The notes: a model not told the origin generated them from the letters alone. DNA of 7,346 nt from an uncultured Eubacteriales bacterium (GCA_902766915.1 CACXFN010000096.1:1-7346); one strand, 5' to 3'. Positions 1 through 6,198 are shown, counted from the stretch's first letter. Numbers and translations: made by a program.

Positions 1-257
1 CAATTGGCCTCTTCCGTATAACCCATGCTATCCAGAAGATCACCCATTCTAAGGTCGTGGTCATCTTCAGTTCTAAGAACATCGTGAGCCAGGCCTGAAA
101 CCCTGATTAATTCAACATCTAAAGAAATGCCCTTTTTAACCAGGGCATTTGCAATTACAACAGCAACCCTGGAAACTTCCTTGCAATGTAAAATCACCCA
201 GGGCGGAGTTTGATGTTCTTTATACAGTTTTTCTATAACATCATCTGTTAAACGCAT
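1..257 (-). CDS. HD-domain phosphohydrolase-like protein, N-terminal part (runs off window)
   Basis: This gene starts with ATG at 257-255 and stays open to the window edge, giving 85 residues. The translation begins MRLTDDVIEKLYKEHQTPPW. A histidine at about residue 24 (VILHCKEV) is followed by a helix and then GLAHDVLR, with the HD pair at residues 58-59, and a further histidine at about 67. This spacing fits the first half of a metal-dependent HD-type phosphohydrolase. HD proteins of this kind hydrolyse phosphate esters or nucleotides, but the substrate cannot be told from this fragment. The junction with obg reads TAA TAA ATG, so the start lies three bases after the obg stop, with no strong ribosome binding site; translational coupling to obg is likely. 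The sequence does not look like YqeK, the HD protein often found near obg in Firmicutes. I am confident of the fold and unsure of the role. Confidence 0.75.
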   Translation of the reverse strand, partial: MRLTDDVIEKLYKEHQTPPWVILHCKEVSRVAVVIANALVKKGISLDVELIRVSGLAHDVLRTEDDHDLRMGDLLDSMGYTEEAN

Positions 258-260
258 TTA

Positions 261-1604
261 TTATTCAAACTCGTCTATATATTCAAATTCAAAGTCATCA
301 ATTTTAACAGTGTCTCCCTCTTCTATTCCCATGTCGCGCATACGGGCCATGGCGCCGCTATTTTCAATATATTTAAATAGATAGCGGAGGGATCCCATGT
401 CGTTAAAATTGGTTGAATTAAAGATCTTGGTTAGCTGCTTTCCGGATAAGCAGAATATCGGTCTATTGGATTCTGTAGCCATGGAAATATCAAAGGGCGA
501 GCCGTCAGCCTTAATTGCTGAAACATCAACACGTCTGTAATCCTCATCCAGGGCCTCATCCTTTTCAAAGTCAAACATCTCATATTCCTGCTCAACGAAT
601 TCATCCTCAGCTTTTCTTAGAGCGCGGAGAGCAGCATAGAGAAGCTCCTTAACGCCGTGGTTAATAGGTGCAGAAATAGGATAGACTTCCAATCCCTTAG
701 ACTCTATATATGATTTAAAGGTTAAATACTTCTCATCATCCTCACCTATCAAATCTATTTTATTGGCTGCAACTATCATGGGCTTTTTAGCGATATACGG
801 GCTATAGGACTCCAATTCAGCCATGATTTTATCAAAGTCTTCAATTGGGTCACGGCCCTCGGATCCTGATACATCCACAACATGAATCAGGACCTTGGTC
901 CTCTCTATATGCTTTAGGAATTTATATCCAAGCCCAAGTCCAACGCTGGCGCCCTCTATAATTCCAGCGATATCGGCCATTACAAATTCTTCGTGATCCA
1001 GGACTACAACGCCCAAATTAGGATCTATAGTCGTAAAATGATAGTTTTCAATCTTAGGTTTTGCATTGGTGGCAACTGCAAGAAGACTGGATTTTCCAAC
1101 GTTTGGGAAACCAACCAGGCCAACGTCAGCTATCATCTTTAGTTCCAGGATGACCTCACGTTCCTTACCTTCCGTTCCGGCTTCAGCGAAATTGGGGGCC
1201 TGTCTTACGGAGTTTTTAAAATGAACATTACCCTTTCCACCGCGACCGCCTTTAGCTGCTATGAAACTGTCTCCGTCATTTTTTAGGTCATGCATCAGGT
1301 GTCCTGTTTCGGAATCAAAAACCATGGTGCCAAGTGGAACCTTAATAATTAGGTCCTCACCACGTTTTCCGTACATTTTCTTACGCATGCCATTCTGACC
1401 GTTCTCTGCCTGATACTTTCTCTTATATTTGAAGTCCATGAGAGTACGGAGGTTTTTATCCGCAACAAATATGACGCTACCACCGTTTCCGCCATCGCCA
1501 CCATCGGGTCCACCTTCCGGTACGAAGGGCTCGCGTCTAAAGGAAACTGCGCCATTTCCACCTTTTCCGGATATAATTGTTATTTTGGCTCTATCGACTA
1601 ACAT
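261..1604 (-). CDS. obg: Obg/CgtA family GTPase (ribosome assembly)
   Basis: Obg is an essential GTPase that binds the 50S subunit, acts late in large-subunit assembly, and responds to stress and (p)ppGpp. The protein is 447 residues with three domains in order: the glycine-rich Obg fold (about 1-157, with GKGGNG, GGPDGGDGGNGG and GGRGGKGN), the G domain (about 158-335), and a C-terminal OCT domain (about 355-445). The GTP motifs are intact: G1 GFPNVGKSS at 165-173, threonines of switch I at 191-192, G3 DIAG at 211-214, G4 NKID at 281-284 and G5 SAP at 311-313. The OCT domain is the version found in Gram-positive Obg. A TTG six codons upstream (1622) is open in frame, but ATG at 1604 is preferred because GGAG lies five bases before it and the family begins M-x-VDRAKI. 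The gene follows rplU-rpmA, the usual neighbourhood for obg. Confidence 0.97.
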   Translation of the reverse strand: MLVDRAKITIISGKGGNGAVSFRREPFVPEGGPDGGDGGNGGSVIFVADKNLRTLMDFKYKRKYQAENGQNGMRKKMYGKRGEDLIIKVPLGTMVFDSETGHLMHDLKNDGDSFIAAKGGRGGKGNVHFKNSVRQAPNFAEAGTEGKEREVILELKMIADVGLVGFPNVGKSSLLAVATNAKPKIENYHFTTIDPNLGVVVLDHEEFVMADIAGIIEGASVGLGLGYKFLKHIERTKVLIHVVDVSGSEGRDPIEDFDKIMAELESYSPYIAKKPMIVAANKIDLIGEDDEKYLTFKSYIESKGLEVYPISAPINHGVKELLYAALRALRKAEDEFVEQEYEMFDFEKDEALDEDYRRVDVSAIKADGSPFDISMATESNRPIFCLSGKQLTKIFNSTNFNDMGSLRYLFKYIENSGAMARMRDMGIEEGDTVKIDDFEFEYIDEFE

Positions 1605-1643
1605 GCTGTCTCCATAGATCAATAAAACTCTTATTAAACAATA

Positions 1644-1668
1644 GGACGGTTCTAAAATAGAACCGTCC
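1644..1668 (-). other. Intercistronic hairpin between rpmA and obg
   Basis: A perfect 11-bp inverted repeat (GGACGGTTCTA / TAGAACCGTCC) with a three-base loop sits 15 bases after the rpmA stop. In the direction of transcription it is followed by TATTGTTTAATAAG, which is not a continuous U-tract, so it is a poor intrinsic terminator by the usual rules. It could be an RNA processing or stability element, or a partial terminator that lowers obg expression relative to the ribosomal proteins. The pairing is visible directly; the role is inferred. Confidence 0.6.
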
Positions 1669-1683
1669 CTAGGCTTTTAAAAC

Positions 1684-1944
1684 TTATGCTTCGCGAGCAT
1701 AGACACTGACCTGTTTTCTGGTCTTGTCTTTTCTCTCGAACTTAACATTGCCGTCAATCTTAGCGAAGAGAGTATCGTCACCACCGCGTCCTACGTTATT
1801 GCCGGGATGGAGCTTGGTTCCTCTCTGTCTAACCAGAATGCTACCAGCTGTTACAAACTGACCGTCACCTGTTTTGACGCCAAGACGTTTCGATTCCGAA
1901 TCACGACCGTTTTTGGAACTACCTACACCTTTTTTACTTGCCAT
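1684..1944 (-). CDS. rpmA: 50S ribosomal protein L27
   Basis: L27 sits in the 50S subunit, and its N-terminal tail reaches towards the peptidyl transferase centre. The protein is 86 residues, normal for the mature family, and opens with [16 protein letters not shown]. The conserved core [22 protein letters not shown] is spread over residues 39-60. The start is well supported: AGGAGGTG lies about eight bases before ATG at 1944. Many Firmicute L27 proteins carry a short N-terminal extension ending LQFFA or LQLFA that is cut off by the Prp protease. Here no such extension is encoded, and the frame immediately upstream of the ATG does not read anything like it. The gene lies 31 bases after rplU, with no room for prp between them. 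Confidence 0.97.
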   Translation of the reverse strand: MASKKGVGSSKNGRDSESKRLGVKTGDGQFVTAGSILVRQRGTKLHPGNNVGRGGDDTLFAKIDGNVKFERKDKTRKQVSVYAREA

Positions 1945-1975
1945 CTCTGAGACACCTCCTTTTACTTGGAATTAT

Positions 1976-2494
1976 CTACTTGGAAGCATTTTCGATCATC
2001 TCGATGATCTCGGCTTTAGTAGCCTTGGGATCAACTTCGATGCCCTGCTCAGTTGCTACAGCAATCAACTCTTCTTTTTTCATGTTCATGTTGACCTTTG
2101 TTTCTTCCTGAGCATCCTGCTTTTCTACAACACTATCTTCTTCTACAGGAGCGCTTTCCTTCCTTGCTTTACCAGCAACCTTTTCACCGGTTAATGATGT
2201 GATTTCAACTGCTGTAAATGGCTGTCTGTGACCCTGTTTTCTTCTATAATCTTTCTTGGACTTATACTTGAAAACAATGATCTTTTTACCTTTTCCGGTT
2301 TCAACGATTTCTCCGGAAATCTTTGCTCCTTCGATATAAGGTGAACCCACCTTTACATCTCCGTCATTACTTAGCAGAAGCACCTTATCAAATTCTACAG
2401 CATCTCCTGCTTCTCCAGGGATTTTTTCTACTGTGATAACATCACCTTCAGAAACCCTGTACTGCTTGCCTCCTGTTTCCAGAATTGCATACAT
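1976..2494 (-). CDS. rplU: 50S ribosomal protein L21 with C-terminal SAP/HeH-like extension
   Basis: L21 binds 23S rRNA in the 50S subunit. Residues 1-102 form a complete L21 (start [18 protein letters not shown], basic RNA-binding segment [17 protein letters not shown] at about 77-92). The usual family length is close to 100 residues, yet this protein has 172. Residues 103-135 are a charged, probably disordered linker rich in A, K, E and V. Residues 137-170 (starting [15 protein letters not shown], then a [12 protein letters not shown] helix) resemble the small two-helix SAP/HeH/LEM or Rho-N type nucleic-acid-binding modules; this match is by eye. An upstream start would add 28 residues, but ATG at 2494 is right because GAGGAGG lies about ten bases before it and the family starts MYAI. 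A strong promoter and leader precede the gene, and rpmA follows. Confidence 0.95.
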   Translation of the reverse strand: MYAILETGGKQYRVSEGDVITVEKIPGEAGDAVEFDKVLLLSNDGDVKVGSPYIEGAKISGEIVETGKGKKIIVFKYKSKKDYRRKQGHRQPFTAVEITSLTGEKVAGKARKESAPVEEDSVVEKQDAQEETKVNMNMKKEELIAVATEQGIEVDPKATKAEIIEMIENASK

Positions 2495-2613
2495 AATTAA
2501 TTTACCTCCTCTATCCAGTCTCGCCTTTTCAGGTGGTCCCAATTGCCATTCTTGTTGTAATTCCAATAGTTGAATCATGCGGGACCTTAGGCACCCTTGC
2601 CGAGCGGTCTAAC
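2495..2613 (-). promoter_or_regulatory. Long rplU 5' leader, candidate L21-type autoregulatory leader
   Basis: The predicted transcript has an untranslated leader of about 119 nt. It contains a GGCA-AGGG-TGCC hairpin (2601-2590) and a long-range pairing of GGTCCC (2586-2581) with GGGACC (2540-2535), which could be extended inward by ATTG/CAAT. Firmicute rplU-rpmA operons are known to carry an L21 leader thought to mediate feedback by a ribosomal protein. I cannot confirm a match to that family from memory of its consensus, so this is a candidate only. Confidence 0.4.
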
Positions 2614-2619
2614 CAAGTT

Positions 2620-2648
2620 ATGTTAACACGGAGCCATTTGATTGTCAA
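2620..2648 (-). promoter_or_regulatory. Housekeeping sigma promoter for rplU-rpmA-obg
   Basis: A perfect -35 TTGACA (2648-2643) is followed by a 17-base spacer and TAACAT (2625-2620), with TG one base before the -10 (extended -10). Transcription would start near 2613. It lies in the gap after recA, so the ribosomal cluster can be transcribed independently of recA. Confidence 0.78.
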
Positions 2649-2690
2649 GCATTTTACGAATGTTTTCCGAGCTTTTTATCACCTGTTTTA

Positions 2691-3827
2691 TCAGTCTTCT
2701 ATGATTACGCCATCTTCGTCAATCTTAACGCCACTTTCAAAGGCATCCTCCGGCATATCTCCTGTATCGTTTCCGGAAATTGCTTTATCATTAAAAGAAT
2801 TTTCATCCTTTAGTTTTTCAATTAGCTTCTGTTCTAATTCGTCCATAAGATCCGGATTATCTTCCAAATACTGTTTAACGTTTTCTCTTCCCTGTCCTAT
2901 TCTTTCTCCCATATAGCTATACCATGATCCGGATTTCTCAATTATATTCGCCTCCGTAGCACAGTCAACTATATCGCCTGATTTAGAAATGCCTGTTCCA
3001 TACATAATATCGAATTCGGCTTTTTTAAATGGTGGAGCAACCTTATTCTTCACAACCTTTACCCTGGTTCTATTTCCAAGCACGTTTTCGCCCTTCTTTA
3101 TGGAGTCAACGCGCCTTACATCGAATCTCATAGTAGAATAGAATTTTAGAGCACGTCCACCTGTGGTGGTTTCCGGATTGCCAAACATCACACCTACTTT
3201 TTCTCTAAGCTGATTGATAAAAATTATGCATGTATTGGAACGATTAACGGTACCGGCAAGTTTACGCAATGCCTGAGACATAAGTCTTGCTTGAAGACCC
3301 ACATGGGCATCTCCTATATCTCCCTGTATTTCTGCCTTTGGAACCAATGCGGCTACAGAGTCAACGATAATAACATCCAGTGCTCCGGAGCGGGCAAGCA
3401 TATCACATATTTCCAATGCCTGCTCCCCTGTATCGGGCTGGGACACCAAAAGTTCATCAACATTAACTCCTAAATTGCGAGCATATATAGGATCCAAAGC
3501 GTGCTCCGCATCTATAAATGCTGCCTTCCCGCCTTTCTTCTGCGCTTCAGCAACAATGTGTAGAGTCAGGGTTGTTTTACCGGAAGACTCAGGTCCATAT
3601 ATTTCTATAATTCTTCCCTTTGGAACGCCACCAACACCGGTTGCCATATCCAGACTGGTGGATCCTGTTGAAATAACCTCCAAGTCCTGAATTTCCGCAC
3701 CGTCACCCATTTTCATGATTGCACCTTGGCCAAATTGCTTTTGTATCATCACAAGAGCTGCTTCCAAAGCTTTTTCTCTTTCTTTTTCAGTTTCAGGAAT
3801 TGGTTTAATATCCTTCTTAGTTGCCAT
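2691..3827 (-). CDS. recA: RecA recombinase
   Basis: RecA forms filaments on single-stranded DNA, catalyses homologous strand exchange, and triggers LexA self-cleavage in the SOS response. The protein is 378 residues. Visible are the N-terminal polymerisation helix ([20 protein letters not shown], about 19-38), Walker [10 protein letters not shown] at 78-86, the DAEHALDP segment at 106-113, Walker B VIIVDS at 152-157, loop L1 around [12 protein letters not shown] at 166-177, the FINQLREK segment at 203-210, and loop L2 [13 protein letters not shown] at 212-224. The C terminus is long and acidic ([18 protein letters not shown]), as is typical, and probably regulatory. The start ATG has GGAGG nine bases upstream. 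The order pgsA-cinA-recA is conserved in Firmicutes. No recX follows, and I see no clear terminator before the rplU promoter. Regulation by LexA is suggested by the SOS box at 3863-3876. Confidence 0.98.
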   Translation of the reverse strand: MATKKDIKPIPETEKEREKALEAALVMIQKQFGQGAIMKMGDGAEIQDLEVISTGSTSLDMATGVGGVPKGRIIEIYGPESSGKTTLTLHIVAEAQKKGGKAAFIDAEHALDPIYARNLGVNVDELLVSQPDTGEQALEICDMLARSGALDVIIVDSVAALVPKAEIQGDIGDAHVGLQARLMSQALRKLAGTVNRSNTCIIFINQLREKVGVMFGNPETTTGGRALKFYSTMRFDVRRVDSIKKGENVLGNRTRVKVVKNKVAPPFKKAEFDIMYGTGISKSGDIVDCATEANIIEKSGSWYSYMGERIGQGRENVKQYLEDNPDLMDELEQKLIEKLKDENSFNDKAISGNDTGDMPEDAFESGVKIDEDGVIIED

Positions 3828-3850
3828 TTATCAATACCTCCAAATTATCC

Positions 3851-3862
3851 GTACTTTTGTTC
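3851..3862 (-). promoter_or_regulatory. Degenerate second SOS-box-like site
   Basis: GAACAAAAGTAC directly abuts the clear SOS box on its downstream side and matches GAAC-N4-GTTC with one mismatch. It may let a second LexA dimer bind weakly, or may be chance in AT-rich DNA. Confidence 0.3.
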
Positions 3863-3876
3863 AGAACTTATGTTCT
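3863..3876 (-). promoter_or_regulatory. SOS box (LexA/DinR operator) of recA
   Basis: AGAACATAAGTTCT contains the Gram-positive LexA core GAAC-N4-GTTC, with 5-bp perfect arms. It lies 36 bases before the recA start codon, just downstream of the proximal candidate -10 (so around +1 to +14), and inside the leader of the distal promoter. A repressor bound there would block the proximal promoter and act as a roadblock to the distal one. Confidence 0.8.
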
Positions 3877-3881
3877 ATAAT

Positions 3882-3909
3882 ATAATATCATGTTTTTTTA
3901 TAAATGCAA
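3882..3909 (-). promoter_or_regulatory. Proximal candidate recA promoter (P2)
   Basis: TTGCAT (3909-3904) is followed by a 16-base spacer and TATTAT (3887-3882), with TG one base upstream of the -10. Transcription would begin at about 3875, within the SOS box, an arrangement well suited to LexA repression. The -35 falls inside the inverted repeat at 3902-3915. The region is AT-rich, so the match is weaker evidence than for the distal promoter. Confidence 0.45.
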
Positions 3910-3915
3910 GCATTT
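3902..3915. repeat. Inverted repeat overlapping the recA P2 -35
   Basis: AAATGCAAGCATTT is a 14-bp inverted repeat with 6-bp arms around a two-base centre. It covers the candidate P2 -35 hexamer and is flanked by A/T tracts. It could be an operator for an unknown regulator; it is too small for a convincing transcript hairpin, and no plus-strand gene is present for it to terminate. Confidence 0.4.
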
Positions 3916-3950
3916 TTTTTAGAAATATTTTTTCATTGTGATTATGGATA

Positions 3951-3979
3951 ATTCTAATATTTCCCCATATCGCTGTCAA
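3951..3979 (-). promoter_or_regulatory. Distal strong promoter upstream of recA (P1)
   Basis: TTGACA (3979-3974), a 17-base spacer and TAGAAT (3956-3951) make a near-consensus housekeeping promoter. The start would be near 3944, giving a leader of about 116 nt before the recA ATG that runs through P2 and the SOS box. The rest of the 281-base cinA-recA gap is AT-rich, and I see no gene in it. Confidence 0.72.
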
Positions 3980-4069
3980 TATAAAAATCTCTGAAACCGT
4001 TGATTTACCTTACTTTCCCCTTATTTTTCTCTTACTCTTCCCATTTATAAATCCCTATGAATCAAGGCG

Positions 4070-4100
4070 AAAAACAATTAGGAAGAAATAAGAAATTGTT
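4070..4100 (-). terminator. Weak candidate terminator after cinA
   Basis: AACAATT (4100-4094) pairs with AATTGTT (4079-4073) across a 14-base loop and is followed by further Ts (five in a row in total). The 7-bp stem is AT-rich and the loop is long, so the terminator would be leaky. It sits 8 bases after the cinA stop, the place where one would expect an end to the pgsA-cinA transcript. Confidence 0.35.
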
Positions 4101-4108
4101 AAAAATTA

Positions 4109-5386
4109 CTAGTCGGAAATAACCTTCCTTATTTCATTAAACATTGTTAACATACATGTATTACGGTTAACACCTCTGTCATCACGTCCCGTATGTAGTT
4201 CTTTTACGTGAACATTTCCATCAAAGTATACACCTATAAACATGTCCCCTACTGGAATTAATCTATTATTCCAGCTACTGTTCCCGGGGCCGGCTACTCC
4301 GGTAGATGAAATACATAGTCTACTTCCTGTTTTCTCAGCCAAACCTCTTGCCATTGCTTCAGCAACTTCAGGGCTCTCAGGACTATACTCATTTATTAAT
4401 GCTTCTGAGACGCCCAATTCTTCGATTTTAGCCTGGTTTGAGTATGTTACAAGCCCTCGATCAAACACGGCAGAAATACCGGGAATCTCCACTAATTTAG
4501 CCGCAAACATCCCGCCGGTACATGACTCACAAACAGATATACTTATATTCTTCTCTATAAGTGCTCTTCCAACAACTTCATGGAGTTCCTCGTCAGAAGT
4601 ACTATAGATATATTCGCCTATGATTTCCCTTACTTTTGAGAGCATCTCATCAACAGCAACATCTGCTTCTTCCTTTGATTGGCGCTGGGAGGCAATCCTA
4701 AGACTTGATTCCCCTTCCTTGGCATATGTGGCAATTGTAGGATCTGTCTGATCATCAATCAATGGAAGTAAGACTGTTTCCAACTTTGATTCACCAATTC
4801 CAAAGGTTCGTATAATCTTATAGCTAAGGGCCTTATCGGAAAAGCTTAGTAAATAAGGCTTGATTCGATTATTCCACATCCACATCATCTCTCTGGGAGG
4901 CCCCGGCATAGTTACAATAATCTTACTTTCGTCTGGTAGATTATTTGATGGATGATTAATTCCTGTAAGAGCGAAGGCAGGTGCAGTTCCAACATCATTC
5001 TGAAAAACCGTAGCCCTTGTTGGCATCATGGCCTGTTTGTAATTATTTGGAGTAATCTCCTTCCATCCCCTACGCTTTGCAAAAGCCTCAAGCTGTGTCA
5101 AACTCTCTTGATGCATCTCAAGCCTATCACCAAAGGCCTCAGCAATGGTTTCCTTTGTTAAATCATCCTCAGTTGGTCCCAGGCCACCGGTACAGACAAT
5201 AAGATCGCAATCCTTGTAAATCTCCTGAATTAGTTCTTTAAGTCGATGGGCATTGTCCCCCACCGTATGATGATAAAGCACATCAAAACCTAAATTATTT
5301 AGTTCCCGGGTTAAATACACGGTATTAGTATTAGCTATCTGACCGAATAGGATTTCGGTTCCAATTGTAAGTATTGCACAACGCAT
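4109..5386 (-). CDS. cinA: CinA: MoaB/Mog-like domain plus nicotinamide-nucleotide amidase (PncC) domain
   Basis: CinA is a two-domain protein tied to pyridine nucleotide repair/salvage and, in some Gram-positive species, to competence through RecA. The N-terminal half (about 1-170) is a molybdopterin-binding-like fold: ILTIGTEILFGQIANTNT at 5-22, CTGGLGPTEDDLT at 65-77, MPGPPREM at 160-167. The C-terminal half (about 265-423) is a PncC-type NMN deamidase: VCESCTGG at 285-292, IPGISAVFDRGLVTYSNQAK at 301-320, and STGVAGPG at 361-368. The stretch after GPG reads NSSWNNRLIPVG, whereas the family commonly has a GGT-x-E-K-PVG pattern, so activity of this domain is less certain. The total of 425 residues is typical. 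AGGAG lies seven bases before ATG at 5386. The gene begins 29 bases after pgsA and precedes recA, the usual Firmicute order. Confidence 0.95.
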   Translation of the reverse strand: MRCAILTIGTEILFGQIANTNTVYLTRELNNLGFDVLYHHTVGDNAHRLKELIQEIYKDCDLIVCTGGLGPTEDDLTKETIAEAFGDRLEMHQESLTQLEAFAKRRGWKEITPNNYKQAMMPTRATVFQNDVGTAPAFALTGINHPSNNLPDESKIIVTMPGPPREMMWMWNNRIKPYLLSFSDKALSYKIIRTFGIGESKLETVLLPLIDDQTDPTIATYAKEGESSLRIASQRQSKEEADVAVDEMLSKVREIIGEYIYSTSDEELHEVVGRALIEKNISISVCESCTGGMFAAKLVEIPGISAVFDRGLVTYSNQAKIEELGVSEALINEYSPESPEVAEAMARGLAEKTGSRLCISSTGVAGPGNSSWNNRLIPVGDMFIGVYFDGNVHVKELHTGRDDRGVNRNTCMLTMFNEIRKVISD

Positions 5387-5415
5387 AAATCATCTCCTAA
5401 ATAGACTCATGGATA

Positions 5416-5991
5416 TTATTGTCTAAAAATGTCCTTATTTTTAGCTATATATGAAACACCTGAAACAACAGTCATTATCAAGGATGCCCAGAGGAAGATT
5501 TGAGAAAGTGTAGGAATCCAGTTAATTAGAAATAGATTTAAACCATTTTGCGAAGTATTACCTGGCGTACTAACTGCCTTTGTAAGTAAAAGAAGTGGAA
5601 CCGCAATCATCTGCAGTACCGTCTTAATCTTACCGCTCATATCCGCCGCAATAACAATGCCTTCCGATGCTGCAACTGTACGCATTCCGGCAATCAGGAA
5701 TTCTCTGGCAAGTATAATAGCAAGCATCCATGCAGGAACCAAATGCTCCTTATCTGCAACCAATAGACAGAAGGCAGAATAAACAAGAATCTTATCCGCC
5801 AGAGGATCCATAATCTTACCAAAATTGGTTATTAGCCCCCTTGACCTGGCAATTTTACCGTCCAGCATATCTGTTAATGAAGCCAATATAAACAGCAATA
5901 ATGCCAAAAAAAAGTGTTCCGTCATATAAAGAACTACGAAAAACGGAACAGCTATTATTCTTGCTAGAGTAAGTTTGTTAGGGAGATTCAT
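5416..5991 (-). CDS. pgsA: CDP-diacylglycerol-glycerol-3-phosphate 3-phosphatidyltransferase
   Basis: PgsA is a membrane enzyme that joins CDP-diacylglycerol and glycerol-3-phosphate to make phosphatidylglycerol phosphate, the committed step to phosphatidylglycerol and cardiolipin. The 191 residues are normal for the family. The CDP-alcohol phosphotransferase signature is complete: D41, D44, G45, A48, R49, G58, D62 and D66 in DMLDGKIARSRG and FGKIMDPLAD. The opening MNLPNKLTLARIIAVPFF is the classic N terminus. Several hydrophobic segments are visible (about 12-38, 68-78, 86-100, 124-137 and 162-182), fitting a polytopic membrane protein. AGAGGA precedes ATG at 5991. A TGATATAAT extended -10 lies only about 19 bases upstream of the start, directly after the U-tract of the structured RNA, so the gene has either its own promoter with a very short leader or is read from the RNA's promoter. 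Confidence 0.97.
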   Translation of the reverse strand: MNLPNKLTLARIIAVPFFVVLYMTEHFFLALLLFILASLTDMLDGKIARSRGLITNFGKIMDPLADKILVYSAFCLLVADKEHLVPAWMLAIILAREFLIAGMRTVAASEGIVIAADMSGKIKTVLQMIAVPLLLLTKAVSTPGNTSQNGLNLFLINWIPTLSQIFLWASLIMTVVSGVSYIAKNKDIFRQ

Positions 5992-6009
5992 TTTAATCCT
6001 CTTATGTGT

Positions 6010-6018
6010 ATTATATCA
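6010..6018 (-). promoter_or_regulatory. Extended -10 element before pgsA
   Basis: TGATATAAT is a perfect extended -10 (TG-n-TATAAT). No good -35 is visible 16-18 bases upstream. The start would be near 6003, giving a leader of about 12 nt that begins just before the ribosome binding site. It overlaps the end of the U-tract of the upstream RNA. Confidence 0.45.
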
Positions 6019-6194
6019 AAAAATACCCAGAAGCTCCGTTGGGGTATAATTGACGCCCTATCATTCGATAGGTGGGTTACCTGTCAGAAGTTTTCTGCCT
6101 TCCGATCAAGCCGGCTTGACATATTGTTCCGAACTCGGATTCCCGTTCAATTAGTGTAGGTTCAATTATGAATCCCAACAAAAGTCCCAGGCAT
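6018..6194 (-). ncRNA. Candidate structured RNA of about 177 nt between yebC and pgsA, family not recognised
   Basis: The 5' segment 6194-6174 pairs with 6043-6023 in 20 of 21 positions (many G-U pairs, one C-C mismatch), and the helix resumes inside with a perfect ATAATTGA/TCAATTAT pairing. The interior can form further hairpins: GAAC/GTTC around a GAAT loop (about 6142-6125), TCAAG-CCGG-CTTGA, CAGAA-AAC-TTCTG, and CCTATC-GAAT-GATAGG. The 3' side ends in TATTTTTT, as expected for an intrinsic terminator. An extended -10 lies just upstream with its expected start near the first paired base. I considered 6S RNA because of the size and the closing stem, but the branched interior is not a single long hairpin with a central bubble. 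It shows no tmRNA, RNase P, SRP, T-box or common riboswitch motif that I recognise. It could also be an attenuator leader of pgsA. Confidence 0.6.
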
Positions 6195-6198
6195 GAAT

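Noticed and set aside
1605..1622. TTG start adding six residues to Obg
   Set aside because: The ATG at 1604 has a well-placed GGAG and gives the family N terminus; the TTG extension would contain that ribosome binding site.
2495..2578. Upstream start adding 28 residues to L21
   Set aside because: The extension runs through the leader structure and the GAGGAGG ribosome binding site, and the family N terminus is at 2494.
2585..2620. tRNA-like D-arm on the plus strand (GCCGAGCGGTCTAA)
   Set aside because: The box resembles a leucine tRNA D-arm, but there is no acceptor stem, anticodon arm or T-arm at the right spacing, and the segment lies inside the rplU promoter/leader.
4057..4122. Small plus-strand ORF of about 21 codons starting MNQGEKQLGR
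   Set aside because: It has no ribosome binding site, overlaps the 3' end of cinA in antisense, and has no recognisable feature.
1429..5161. Plus-strand and alternative-frame ORFs opposite obg, rplU, recA and cinA
   Set aside because: All are shadows of well-supported minus-strand genes, with low-complexity or implausible translations and no ribosome binding sites.
6018..6194. Firm assignment of the yebC-pgsA RNA as 6S RNA
   Set aside because: The length and closing stem fit, but the interior folds into several hairpins instead of one hairpin with a central bubble, and I cannot match a conserved 6S sequence from memory.
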